Shown one piece after another: positions 1 to 10,394 of a DNA stretch of 64,000 nt. Source of the stretch: Gambelia wislizenii (taxonomy: Eukaryota > Chordata > Lepidosauria > Squamata > Crotaphytidae); assembly GCA_030847615.1 (NCBI GenBank), contig JAUMIR010000005.1:246240645-246304644 (forward strand), in the 5' to 3' direction. A model generated the notes under the pieces. The model had not been told where the DNA came from and searched no databases. It saw only the letters and a program-made list of their open reading frames with translations. Within the stretch, counting starts at the first letter, position 1. Every line of letters starts with the position of its first letter. Both the position numbers and the translations under genes were made by a program.

Positions 1-1349
1 TTGTAGGCCTTTAGGAATTACAATTAATACCCCACAGGGCCAGAGAGCCAGGATGGTGCAGTGTTGGACTAGGACACTGTCCAATTTTTGATGAGGTCAG
101 GCAGGTCCGGACTCATCATGAGCTCAGCTCAGTCTTTTTATAAGCTCACACTGGCCCAGTTTTCTTACTAATCCCCCTGTCACTACCTTTGATGTTTCAT
201 CTTCAGGCTGCAGTGCAGCTTCAAGATTCCCCCAGCCGCATGCCCTCCAGGCACTCATTATGCAATTCTCCATCCTGCCTCCTTGCCTCTTGCAACTGCC
301 ACTGGCAAGCTCTGTTCAGTGGGAGAATTGGGATGATAATGTTGTTGATATTGTATCTATTGAGAAAAGAGGGGATGGTAATTTCACTGTCTAAACTGAA
401 AGGCAGACAAAAGAGTTAGGCTCTTTAACTAAAGCAGAAGGAAATATTACATCATTTCTAGCTTTTAGTCTGGTTGGCAATGTCAAAGCAAAATTTAAAA
501 TGCTCCATCAGCATTATCATCATCAGTAAAATTTGCTACATTTTTCTAAGTTGCAAAATGTTTTATGGTTTTTACTTTGTTAAGCCCTGGTGGTACAGTA
601 GTAGCATGCCTGTACTGCAGCCACAACATTGTGAGTTTATTCTTATAGGGCTCCAGGTTGACACAGCCTTTCATCCTTCTGTAGGTTGGTAAAATGAGTA
701 CCCAGCTTGTTGGAGCAATCAGCTAACACATTGTAAACTGCTTAGGGAGTGCTTTGCACTGATAAACAGTATAGACATATAAATACTTTTACTATTGCTA
801 AGCTTTTCTGGGGAAAGCAACTGTCATCCCTATATCATAGACAGGGATAGACTGCTGAACAAACTTGGCAGTTATGGGATGAGTCTCCCTGTGGATGAGT
901 AACTGGTTAAAGGATAGAAAGGGAAGAATAGTCATAATTGCACAGTTTGCACAATGGCAGAATGTTCATCATGGGGTCCAAGGATCTGGGTGTTGGGACT
1001 GGTACTTAACTTGTTGGTGAATGATCTGCAGTTTGAGTGACCAAGTCCAGGTTTGCTAAAAGCATAAAATGATTTGGGATAGTTTTTGTTTTGTTTTGTT
1101 TTTAAAGAACAGCAGATATTTCCAAACTGGTGAGATAAGCACTGAAATTGCAGATGCTTTATAGTGTAGAGAAGTTTAAAGTGGAGCACATAGCTACAAA
1201 ATGTCCTAACTTCACATATATACTGAAGTTGAGAAGTCTGAGGTGGTAGTGACTGGCCTAGAAAGGAGTGTTGGGGTTATAGTGGACAGATTGATGATAA
1301 TGATGGCCAAGTGTATGCCTATTATGCTGATGATAACTAAGGCTAATTC

Positions 1350-1602
1350 CACACTACAGAAATAATCCAGTTTAAAACTTTGGGTGGGGGGGTTAATCCA
1401 GTTTGAAACTTTGTGGGGGTTTTTAATCCAGTTTGAAATGGGATTATTTGCCATGGCTTCTTCCTATTAAATCCTGGGATTCGTAGTTTTACACTGTCTT
1501 TCACCTTCTCTGACAAAGAGTGCTGGTGCCTCACCAAACTACAAATCCCAGGATTCCATGGGAAGGAGCCATGGCAAATAATCCAGTTTCAAACTGGATT
1601 TG
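1350..1602. mobile_element. Foldback (MITE-like) element, AATCCAGTTT family
   Basis: The segment has complementary arms. The left side reads AATCCAGTTT, GCCATGGCTTCTTCC, then CCTGGGATTCGTAG. The right side reads CTACAAATCCCAGGATTCC, GGAGCCATGGCAAATAATCC. The AATCCAGTTTGAAA unit is repeated three times in the left arm. Copies at 20408-20582 and 42822-43032 share the arms, so it is an interspersed non-autonomous DNA element with no coding capacity. The superfamily is not assigned. Confidence 0.75.
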
Positions 1603-2035
1603 ACCTCAGAAAGGATTTTAAAGTAAAGGCTTTTTACAAATCTGTGATGTGGCCATATTTGCATAATGTGTACATTTTTGGTCACCAAGTCTCCAAGCCC
1701 CTCAATGAGAAAAGTTATTATGTTTGAAGCTTTTTAAAAGAATTAGGCAATTTTGGGGAGACTAAGGCTATCACAAACTGCAAGTTGTGATGGTTATGTA
1801 TTATCTCCAATATCAGAAGCAGTATGCCTCTCAATACCAGTTGCTAGAGAGCATAAACCTGTAGATGTATTCATGTCCTACTGTGGGTTATCTATAACCA
1901 TATCATTGTCCACTGCAGGAAAAGAATCCTGTTCTAGAGAGGCCTCTAGTCCAATCTAGTATAGCTCTTTTTACTCTTACGATCATATGAACACTACACT
2001 GCTTAGCTAAGACTAAGCAAGAATTTTGACCTATA

Positions 2036-2216
2036 CAGGTTGATCCTTGTATCTGCAGGGGATGTGTTCCAAGACCACCACCACCCGTGGATACCTGAAA
2101 CCATGGATAATAGATAACACTATTATTTTCAATTAGACAAATATCAGAGGACCTAGAAATGCCTAGAGAGAACATATTTTTTTTAAGTGAAATCTGTAGA
2201 TACAGGGGTCTACCTG
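2036..2216. mobile_element. Pogo/Tigger-like MITE
   Basis: Imperfect terminal inverted repeats (CAGGTTGATCC on the left, the complement of CAGGTAGACCC on the right) are flanked by TA on both sides, as expected for a Tc1/mariner-pogo target duplication. The internal ends read like 'GTATCTGCAGGGGATGTG TTCCAAGACC' and 'GTAGATACAGGGG', close to the known Tigger terminal style. It is non-coding. Relatives are at 16822-17077 and 45370-45597. Confidence 0.75.
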
Positions 2217-2455
2217 TATGTCCAAGGCCCTGCAGTATTTTGCTCTTTTTAAAACATTACAATTACAGACTGCACTTAGCCCATAAAGCCTTCAGTGTGC
2301 TGTAAAACAGTTAAAACAATTTAAACAGCCCTCGCCAAAGAGGAAAAGAAGAGAATGCTAGACTTAATCCATTTCCCTGCTGCCATCCCCTTTCCTTATG
2401 TATCACGTCTTCATTACATTGTATGCTTGAGGGCATGGAACTGTTTTGTTGTTCA

Positions 2456-3010
2456 ATGTGAAGTCGAAGGCTTTCATGGCCAGCATCCATAGGTTTTCTG
2501 TGGGTTTTTTCCAGGCTGTGAGGTCGTGTTCTAGAAGAATTTATTCCTGGTGTTTCGCCTGCATCTGTGGCTGGCATCTTCAGAGAATGGTTGGGTAGGG
2601 GTGTGTGGGGTTTATATACTGTAAGTCCCTGTTGGAGAGGATATGTAAATTTGTGTATTTGAATGGCTAGTTCCTAGGGTGGGAGGATATGCAAGGAGAC
2701 TAGTGTCTGTTTGGATAATGGTTCATTGACTGCTGGAAATCACCCTGTCCCTGGGTGAAGTTCATTTGCATGTGTTGAGTTTTGATTTTGGTGTTTTTCA
2801 GGACTGGTAGCCAAACTTTGTTTACTTTAAGAGTTTCTTCTTTCCTGTTGAAGTTGTCTAGGTGTTTGTGGATTTCATTAGCTTCTCTGTGCATTCTGAC
2901 ATGATAGTTGTTGGCCTGGTCCAGAATTTTGGTGTTTTTAAATAATGTTTTGTGTCCAGGTTGGTTTATAATGTGTTCTGCTAGTGCTGATTTTTCTGGC
3001 TGGCCAGAAA
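2456..3010 (-). mobile_element. Penelope-like retroelement, 5'-truncated (GIY-YIG C-terminus and 3' UTR)
   Basis: On the minus strand, the open frame from about 3010 to 2715 encodes SALAEHIINQPGHKTLFKNT, then TKILDQANNYHVRMHREANEI and HKHLDNFNRKEE ending VNKVWLPVL. This spacing (AEH..GH..F..T.IL....Y..R...EA.EI...NFNR....L...W.P.L) is typical of the end of the GIY-YIG endonuclease domain of Penelope-like elements. Downstream (2700-2456) is the 3' region, with a motif shared with the palindromic copy at 9503-9724. The reverse transcriptase and most of the endonuclease are missing, as in a usual 5'-truncated insertion. It is inactive. Confidence 0.75.
2545..2583 (-). ncRNA. Hammerhead-ribozyme-like core in Penelope 3' region (candidate)
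   Basis: On the minus strand, CTGAAGA (2577-2583) fits the hammerhead CUGANGA box. It is followed by a GCCAGC/GCAGGC helix with one A-A mismatch around a 7-base loop, and then GAAAC (2552-2556). Penelope-like elements are known to carry hammerhead motifs, often with a very short stem III. Here one U sits unpaired between CTGAAGA and the helix. The GTC-type cleavage triplet expected after GAAAC reads ACC, so this copy may be inactive. Stem I was not verified. Confidence 0.45.
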
Positions 3011-3430
3011 ATATAGTGCCATGTACATTGATGGTGCTATAGAAATAAAAGATCATCATCATCATCGAGCATTTAAAAATCACCAAAGAATAATTGTAGC
3101 TATCAATACTTAAAAAACAAAAATGCTGAGTGGAACGGAAATGTCATCACTTGCCAGAACCTAAGCAATGAAGGGGATAATCAAATCTATCTTAGGAGGG
3201 AGTTCTCTAACCAGGGTAATGTCACAGAAAAGGCCCTCCACATTTTCACCACCTAACCTCTTTCAGTGGTTGTATATGCATAGGGCATAAGATGAAACTT
3301 TGAAGCTAAGGGCAGGCTCATGTAGGATGACGTGGCCTTTCTAATTACTTGGTCCATAAGAATTTAGGGTGTTATGCATATAATTAAAAACTAGGAACTT
3401 GAAATGGTGATGATGATGATGATGATTGTG

Positions 3431-4482
3431 TTGATCATGACAAACTATTGATTGCTCTTTTAAAAATGCTGTGACTACAACATTTGATTGTCCTGATGCA
3501 TAACATGCACTCAGGACAAGATTGTTAGGACAGAATATGGAGGAAAAGAGTGGTTTCCAATTGGCAAGGAGGTCAAGCAAGGCTGCATTTTATCACCCTA
3601 CCTGTTTAACTTATATGTTGAACATATCACATGTAAAGCAGGGTTAGACTCAGAGGAAGGAGGTCTGAGAACTGGAGGAAGGAACATCAACCATTTAAGA
3701 TACGCAGATGCCACCATACTACTAGCTTAAAATAGCAAAGACTTGGAACAATTGCTGAAGAAAGTCAAGAATAAAGTGCAAAGGCAGGTTTACAGTTGAA
3801 TATTAAGAAAACAAAAATAATGACCACAGGTGATTTATATAACTTTAAAGCAGATAAAAACATTGAAATAGTTCAAGATTTTCCATACTTTGGTTCAATC
3901 ATTAGTCAGAATGGAGACTGCACCCAAGAAATCATAAGAAGGCTTGGACTTGGAAGGAGCAGCTATGAAGGAACTAGACAAGATCCTGAAGTGTAAAGAT
4001 ATATCATTGAATACTAAAGTTAGAATTGGCCACATCATTGTATTTTCCATTTCTATGTATGGTTGTGAAAACTGGACAGTGAAGAAAGATAACAGGAAGA
4101 ACATCAACTCATTTGAAATGTGCTGCTAGAGAAGAGTTCTACAGCTACCGTGGACTGCTAAAAAGACAAATAAATAGGTCCTAGAGCAAATCAAGCCTGA
4201 ACTCTCCCTAGAAGCCAAGATGACTAAACTGAGACTGTCATACATTGGGCATATCATGAGAAGACATGATTCACTAGAAAAGACAATAATGCTTGGTATG
4301 GTAGAAGGCAGTAGGAAAAGAGGAAGACTGCATTCCAGATGGGTAATCTTAATCAAGGAAACCATGGCCCTGTGTCTGCAAGACCTGAGCAGGGCTGTTG
4401 ATGATAGAGTGACTTGGAGGTCTCTCATTCATAGGGTGACCATAAATCAAAGTCAGCTTGATAGCATTTAACAACAACATAG
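3431..4482 (+). mobile_element. BovB (RTE clade) LINE fragment, 5'-truncated
   Basis: Translated pieces in shifting frames show the BovB reverse transcriptase and C-terminus in order: DHDKLLIALLKML, EYGGKEWFPIGKEVKQGCIL, SPYLFNLYVEHI, GRNINHLRYADATILLA, NIKKTKIMTTG, FGSIISQNGDCTQEI, VRIGHIIVFSISMYGCENWT, then KLRLSYIGHIMRRHDSLEKT and GSRKRGRLHSRW. The catalytic YADD reads YADA. Stops (after ATILLA and FEMCC) and frame changes make it dead. The element ends at CCATAAATC...AGCTTGATAGC and an (ACA)n tail near 4482. BovB is known to have spread horizontally among vertebrates, including squamates. Confidence 0.92.
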
Positions 4483-4663
4483 GCTTACTTTGATACACAT
4501 TATGCTTTGTGCATGCTTACTTGCTCTTCTTCTTTCCCTGTGGCTAAAGTTGTGAGGTAGGGGATGGAGCTGATGTGTGAAAGGATCCTGGCATAAGACA
4601 AGGGATTGTGTGAGTGACCTTCTGGTTCCTTCTGTCTGTAAACTTACAGAAGTAATGATGTAG

Positions 4664-4900
4664 TGAGAGCCAGCATGGTGTAGTGGTTTGAGTGTTGGAC
4701 TATAACTTTGGAAACCAAGGTTCGAACCCCTGCTCAGCCATGAAAACCCACTGGGGGACCTTGGCAAGTCACACTCTCTCGGCCTCTGAGGAAGGCAATG
4801 GAAAACCTCCTCTGAACAAATCTTGCCAAGAAAATCTCACGATAGGTTTGCCTTAGGATCGTCACCATAAGTCGGAAATAACTTGAAGGCACACAACAAC
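4664..4900 (+). mobile_element. tRNA-derived SINE, full length, with BovB-like tail
   Basis: A tRNA-like head has a perfect B box (GGTTCGAACCC near 4719-4729) after GTGTAGTGGTTTGAGTG. A central part (CACTGGGGGACCTTGGCAAG, TCACACTCTCTCGGCCTCTG) resembles the CORE segment of MIR-type SINEs. The tail reads CACCATAAGTCGGAAATAAC, TTGAAGGCACACAACAACAA. A 10-base target duplication, AATGATGTAG, flanks it at 4654-4663 and 4901-4910. The tail matches the 3' end of the BovB copy 180 bases upstream, so BovB machinery probably mobilised it. Confidence 0.88.
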
Positions 4901-5836
4901 AATGATGTAGCAGCATCACATCTATTGTATTATGGCGCTTGAAAGAAAAGAGTGCTGTCAAAAGAGATGTGTTTAAGCACCTAGCAAAGCCCCATGAAAT
5001 TAACTTGAGCTAATTTTCTTGGTGAAGAGAAGAGAATAAGAAATCCAGCTCTCAGCACTAACAATGTGCATTTTTAAAAGGTAGTTTTCATCTTTTGTGC
5101 AATTACTACACCATTAAGATTCAGGAACGTGCTGGTTCATTTACATCTGATGTTCAGAAAAACATGAGATAAAGGCAAAGACTAGACATGAACACAGAAT
5201 CATCATGGAATGGAATAAGAACTCCAAGAACACTTGCTTTGAGGGTTATTGGCAGGACAGTAGTGTTGTCTGGTAAACACTACTGCTGTTTTATCTTGGC
5301 TCATTCCTATAGTGAATTACTGGAATTGCAATGGTAGATTTTCTGTGTCTGAAAAGTATACTTCCATGTTGTGCCCAAACCACATTAGACTTCTGCCAGT
5401 GTTTGAAATTTTCAAAGTGTTCCTTCCATATATCCCCACAGGCCACCCATGGCTACTTCTCAGCATTTGTTCCTTGGGGGTAAACATAGATCTGCACAGT
5501 GCCTGAAGCTCTCATTTTTAAGAACATGGATCAAGAGTTTTAGTCCTTAAGTCTTCTTTCTATCCTGAATTTTAAGCAAGAAACAATTCAAAGAATTTAT
5601 TTTCATCCCTTGTTAGGAAAAAGTGTCCATCCCTGGGGGGCGGGGGGTTATGTGCACACTTCAATGGCCTCAGAAGAAAAAAAACCCCGAAAAACCTGGG
5701 TCAGGTGTTAGCTTCATCCAGTGTTAAAAGATTCACAGAGATGGAAGAAACCAGTAGCTAACTTGGTCAAAAGCTTTGCCCCACAATCCATTTGAGAACA
5801 TGCCATACTCAGACAGCACATGCACTAAACCATATA

Positions 5837-6332
5837 CAGTTGTCCCTTCATATTTGCGTATTTCATATTCATGGTTTTGCATATTTGTGGTTTGTAGCTG
5901 CTGCTCAACTAGCTCAAACTCCAAGACCCCACCCTCCTCTCCTCTTCTCCTGTCCTGGCAACAAAACACTCCCACTTGCTTTCTTACCTAGCACTAAAAC
6001 ATCACTGCCGTGTTACTTTAAACCTTACTGTTTTAAATGGGCAGCACTGTTTTGGTGCAAGGTAAGAAAGCAAGCTGGGATTGTGTTGTTGGCAGGGCAA
6101 AGGGAGGAAGAGCTGGCAGGAAGGTGAGTGTGGGTGAGGGGCATGGTTTGTGTGCCTGGGGACAGGTGTTGCTACTGCAGTGGCAGGTACTGGCAATCCT
6201 GTTGGTGGGAGAGTCTACAGTACTGTAGTGTAGTATGCATGTTAGGGGCAGGCCTTAACTTATTTGCTTGCTTTTTTTTTTTTCATTTTTGTGGTGGTGC
6301 TCTCTCCCTAACCCCAGGAAAAGGGACAACTG
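5837..6332. mobile_element. Pogo/Tigger-like MITE, about 0.5 kb
   Basis: Terminal inverted repeats CAGTTGTCCCTT and AAGGGACAACTG are perfect over 12 bases and flanked by TA on both sides. The interior has no coding signal; short open frames in it are chance. The right TA is also the left TA of the next MITE at 6335. Confidence 0.85.
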
Positions 6333-6334
6333 TA

Positions 6335-6558
6335 TAGTGGGCCCTTAGAATCTGCTGGAGTTTGGTTCCAGAACTCCCCATGGGTACCAAAATCCATGGA
6401 TGTTCAAGCCTCGCTATGTACAATGGCATAGTAAAATGATGCCCCTTATATAAAATGGCAAAATCAAGGTTTGCTTTTTGGATTTTTTTTTTAATATTTT
6501 CAAGCTGTGGATGGTTGATTCTGTGGATGCAGAATCCATAGGTACAGAGGGCAGACTG
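6335..6558. mobile_element. Pogo/Tigger-like MITE, about 0.22 kb
   Basis: The termini are TAGTGGGCCCTTAG and the complement of CAGTCTGCCCTCTG, flanked by TA. The interior (TTTGGTTCCAGAAC, CCATGGGTACCAAAATCC, AAAATCAAGGTTTGC, TTCAAGCTGTGGATG) matches the copy at 39773-40002 closely. It is non-coding. Confidence 0.85.
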
Positions 6559-8620
6559 TACTATAGAGAAAGAATCCCAGAATCCCTAACAAGTCTGAGA
6601 ACATAGGCTTGCCTAAGGTACATCAGACCAAAGGATCATCTAGACCAATATTGTGTCTCCAGGCATATGTTGTATTAAGCTGAAAGACAGGCTATGATCT
6701 AATAGCCAATGATCCATGCCCCCACTTCCCCAGAGATATGCAGTATTTCAGATAAAGCAGAGAAGGTAAGCAGAGCTGCCACCAGAGACTGACATATTTG
6801 GGCCTTTGCCATGGCTCATGCCCTAATAGAGGGCTTCATGCCATTTCCTGGAACCTTCTAGGAAGGTTCTGCTTCTTACCTTTGTTGGCTGTCCACCTGT
6901 TCTTTCTCAATGACAGGCAATGAGAAGGGTATATAGAAAGACTCCATAACCTTGCCGTCTCCCTCTAGAAACTGATGTGGATTGGATGCATAGGGAGAAG
7001 CACACAGGTAGATAGTGACAACATGAGTGAGGAGGATCAAGCACAGTCATAAAGGAGCATGCTGAGAGGATCCTGTCCATGCATCCTACAAAACTTGGTA
7101 CTGGAACTGTGGCTATGCAAGCAAGTCAACCAGGAAGTAGGTGAATGACCTGTCTTGAGTAGGGTCATATTTTACATGAAGAATTACTCTGTAGCTTGGA
7201 GATTCTCATGAAACCTGCTGTTATATGGTGCTTCAATGGCAGTGGTTATCAAAAATGTATCTTCCAGTATTGTTTGGTGCACCTGCTGAAGATCCTATAA
7301 ACCATCATGGGTATTATAAAATGCTGATCCTCAAAAAGCTATGCTAGATCCAATTCAAAGTGCTTGGTTTGGCCTTTCAGTTATACCATCTTGTCTCCAA
7401 TGTACTACATATGCTCTCTTATCCACCTTATTCCTTAAGATCTGCCAATGAGGCAGACTCAGGCTGCTCTTGTGTTGGCAAGACCTTACCAGACCTTTTC
7501 AGAATGGCATCCTTTCAGAAGAGACCTAGATAACTGACTTGTTCTTCAGAAAACCTGTTACATTTCCTGCTTCAGAAGGGTTTGTGGCTGCTGAAGTTGG
7601 AGGTGGGCATTAGAGATGTGTCCTTTAGGATTCTGCTTTATATAAAGCAGAAGAAATCTGCCCCAGTACCCTAACACAGAAACTTAATAGATTAGTTTCT
7701 GTCATTTTTGTATAATTATTTTTATTGAATCAAATATATTTTTATTTCATGAAATATTATTGTTATTAAATTCATAACATCATTTTAAAGTAAATTAAAA
7801 CTGAGTGCATATACCAAAATTAAATAAACTTTAACTTGGGAGTTTTAATTACTTGGCGCTTACTTGCTTAGTGGGACAACAAAAGCACACTTAGAAAAGG
7901 AAGCTGGAACTTGTTGATCTTTGGTGGACCGATAGAGATGGATAATTGATGATCATCAGTGGCTAGTCAGGAAATGCTGTTATGATTAAGGGAGGCAGCT
8001 AAACTTTTTCCTGCTTTTTTTTATTCCCTGAAAAGCTTTGTGGGGGAAAGGCAGCCAGGAAAAGGCAGCAAATGCACCCAGGGAAAGGGGAAATTCAGTG
8101 GCTTTCCTTCCAATTTGTTTCCCTTTGCTCCCACTTTTCTGCTAAACTCCAGGACTCACTTCCATGGCAGTAACAGATTTCTTCCACAGTGGCAATTAAT
8201 AACTTTCGATTTGCCGCCACTGCTCTTTCCCCTGCTATCACAGCATTTCTGCTTTTCCACTTTGCCCCAGGAATTGTTTCCACAGTTCTAATAGATTGCA
8301 TCCTCTAACAGACTGCTTAGTTCCCCCATTCAATTTGCTTCCCATGAACCCTCTATTGTTACCTTGCCATCAGTGACAAACCATGACATCTGGATAACAA
8401 GGCATCAAATTATGGCAGCTGGTATTTTAAATCTGCATTGTTTCCAGGGCCTTGTGGAGATGGCAAAAAGGGGGTTGAGGTATATGAGACCCACGTGCTA
8501 TACTTTGCCCGTTTCTATTCTGCAGCATTATTAATGACTGACACAATTAACCATAACTTTATGAGACAAGTCAACAAGCAATTTCTAATTAATTATATTA
8601 TTTTTTTAATTGCCTTCCAG

Positions 8621-8753
8621 GAGAGGAAGAAGAAGAAGAGCCTGAGATGCCAGTTGGGCCTCGCCCACGCCCGATGTCTGAACTGCACCTCAAGGAAAAA
8701 GCAGTACCAATGCCAGAAGCCAGTGCTTTTTTCATATTCAGCCCCAGTAACAG
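8621..8753 (+). CDS. CACNA1C: CACNA1C exon 19: end of the II-III loop
   Basis: The exon is preceded by TTGCCTTCCAG and followed by GTATTT. It starts with two bases completing a codon and gives 43 full codons plus two bases (AG): a run of six glutamates, then [37 protein letters not shown]. It is the cytoplasmic loop between repeats II and III, just before IIIS1, and carries no transmembrane segment. It closely matches mammalian Cav1.2, where the acidic run is EEDEEEPE. The reading frame was set by continuity with exon 20; the other long frame across it is spurious. The (GAA)n run at the exon start could vary in length. Confidence 0.95.
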
Positions 8754-9502
8754 GTATTTTGGAATGGCTGTTCTTTTGTGACATTTTGGAAACGTGAAGT
8801 ACAGATGCGGAGTCTTGCTTTTATGGAAAGAATTGTATTTTGTGCCATGTCTTCCATGCAGGCCCACTTGCAAACTCTAGGGAACTTATGCTACCACCAT
8901 AGACCTCAAATACTTTTAACAAGAGAAACATTTTGAAGAATTTGGGAACAAGAAAACAGCACACACTAGTTATCTGAATAAGTGTCCAGTGAGGAAAAGG
9001 AACAATTGTTTATATGAGCATTTCTCTGCTTTGGGAGGAGGAAATAGTATTTTGGCTCAAGAAAATCTCTTTGACCCTTCTCAGTAGTAATGGTTAAAGG
9101 CATCCAAGAACTAGACATTAAATCGTAAATTTGCTATTATAAATCAAAGTCATAAGGAGGAGTACAAGTCCTTAAACTAACGCTTTGGAGGGGAAAATAA
9201 GTATATTACAATCCACGGTAGAAATAGGCTGGCTAAGTTGGAATTCCTATTGTCCATGGCTATTCTCAATTCACTCAAGCTGAAATTGTGGCTTTCATTG
9301 CAAGCAACTAACCCTTTCTACAGGGCTGAATGACTCTATTCAATAATCAGGACAATTGGGCTGGGATCCTGGTACTGTGAGGAGGTGAACAGATTAACAA
9401 GGGGACTAATTGTGCTCTCCACTTGACAGAGATGTTTTTAAAGCCCTATACTTTTTATTTAAAGCATTTTCTTTCCATCTTTAGCCAAAAAGGTATCCCA
9501 GA

Positions 9503-9724
9503 GTGTGAAGTCAAAGCCTTTCACGGCTGGCGTCCATAGGTTTTCCGTGGTTTTTTTCTGGGCTATGAGGCCGTGTTCTGGAAGAGTTTATTTCTGATGT
9601 TTCACCTGCATCTGTGGCTGACATCTTCATGAAGATGCCAGCCATAGATGCAGGTGAAACATCAGAAATAAACTCTTCCAGAACACGGCCTCACAGCCTG
9701 GAAAGAACCCACAGAAAACCTATC
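9503..9724. mobile_element. Penelope-like 3' ends in palindromic head-on arrangement
   Basis: Bases 9535-9629 and 9630-9724 are near-perfect reverse complements with no spacer (centre ATCTTCA/TGAAGAT). Each arm carries the Penelope 3' motif also seen at 2456-2583 (GCCAGCC, ATAGATGCAGGTGAAAC, AACTCTTCCAGAACACGGCC). The left arm extends about 30 bases further, to the same end sequence GTGAAGTC as the 2456 copy. No protein-coding part remains. The right arm keeps a GAAAC box at 9656-9660, but the first base of the CTGANGA box is lost at the centre. Confidence 0.82.
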
Positions 9725-10394
9725 CATTTATGTAGCATCAGTAATAGTCAGAGTCCCTGTGAACAGGTTTACAAGAGAGAACTTAAATGCAAAAGGGAAT
9801 GGGAAAGGACAAAAACAAATTTAGGCACTTGTTCTTAACATTAATTATCTATGTGATTATTTGATTAAAATGTTTATTACAACTTTTCTTTTATAAGGGA
9901 ATTTGATTTGATACATAGCTGCTATATTTGAAGGATTCCTTCAGCTTGACACACACCTGCTTCATTTGAAAGATTCCAGACCTGATTCTGGTTCTCTAGT
10001 TAGTATACATCCATAATTAGCAGATGCTAATATAATTTGGACAGGGGTAGAATGCTATTACTGGAAGAGATGGTCCAAGCAATTAAGAGACAATTAAGAG
10101 CTACTCCTATTCTCAGACCTCTGCTCCTAAAGAATCATTTCAGCTCTCACTGAATAGTTAATTGCTCCTCAACAAAATCTGCTGTCTATGATATAATTCC
10201 TATAAGAGAGGCCAGATTGGTATCAAAAAGAAAAGCTTGGTTGGACAATGTAAGGAGGTATATATGATCTCAACTATTGTCAACTAAATAAGATCAGGAA
10301 CATTCTGAGAAGCAGATGAGCAATCTTTTGATAGTCATTATAAACAGGCCTTCAGCCTTTAACTGATAGGGCTAGAAGTATGTGCAAGGGGTGT

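Larger units (their letters stand above)
2400..3070 (+). repeat. Interspersed repeat tail split by a Penelope-like insertion
   Basis: The left half (about 2425-2455) reads GTATGCTTGAGGGCATGGAACTG and ends TTGTTGTTC. The right half (about 3010-3066) reads GCCATGTACATTGATGGTGC, then TATAGAAATAAA and an (ATC)n tail. An uninterrupted relative at 33185-33270 carries both halves in the same order within about 80 bases (GGGAACTGTTTTGTTG, then GCACCATGTACAGTTGATGG). The intervening 2456-3010 is therefore a later insertion. The family is probably an old SINE or LINE 3' end. Confidence 0.7.
1..8620 (+). other. CACNA1C: Intron 18 (3' part)
   Basis: No exon was found here; I looked for the exon 18 block with the TKINMDDLQ type motif and did not see it. 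Recognisable contents are a SINE-head-like scrap (about 40-95), foldback element 1350-1602, MITE 2036-2216, Penelope-like element 2456-3010 within an older repeat, BovB 3431-4482, SINE 4664-4900 and MITEs 5837-6332 and 6335-6558. I see nothing recognisable in 96-1349, 4983-5836 or 6559-8610. The stretch 7690-7860 is simply very AT-rich. Confidence 0.85.

Noticed and set aside
3412..3428. (GAT)n run and other short simple repeats as CRISPR-like or regulatory repeats
   Set aside because: They are ordinary microsatellites in a eukaryotic intron. No repeat-spacer structure exists anywhere in the window.
4664..4740. Possible tRNA gene because of the perfect B box
   Set aside because: It cannot form a tRNA cloverleaf and continues into a SINE body with target duplication.
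5830..6340. Open frames of 60-110 codons on both strands
   Set aside because: They lie inside a MITE and have no conserved protein pattern.
8438..8797. 119-codon open frame across exon 19 on the + strand
   Set aside because: It is in the wrong frame. The true frame gives the Cav1.2 II-III loop and joins exon 20; the other frame gives unconserved lysine-rich sequence.
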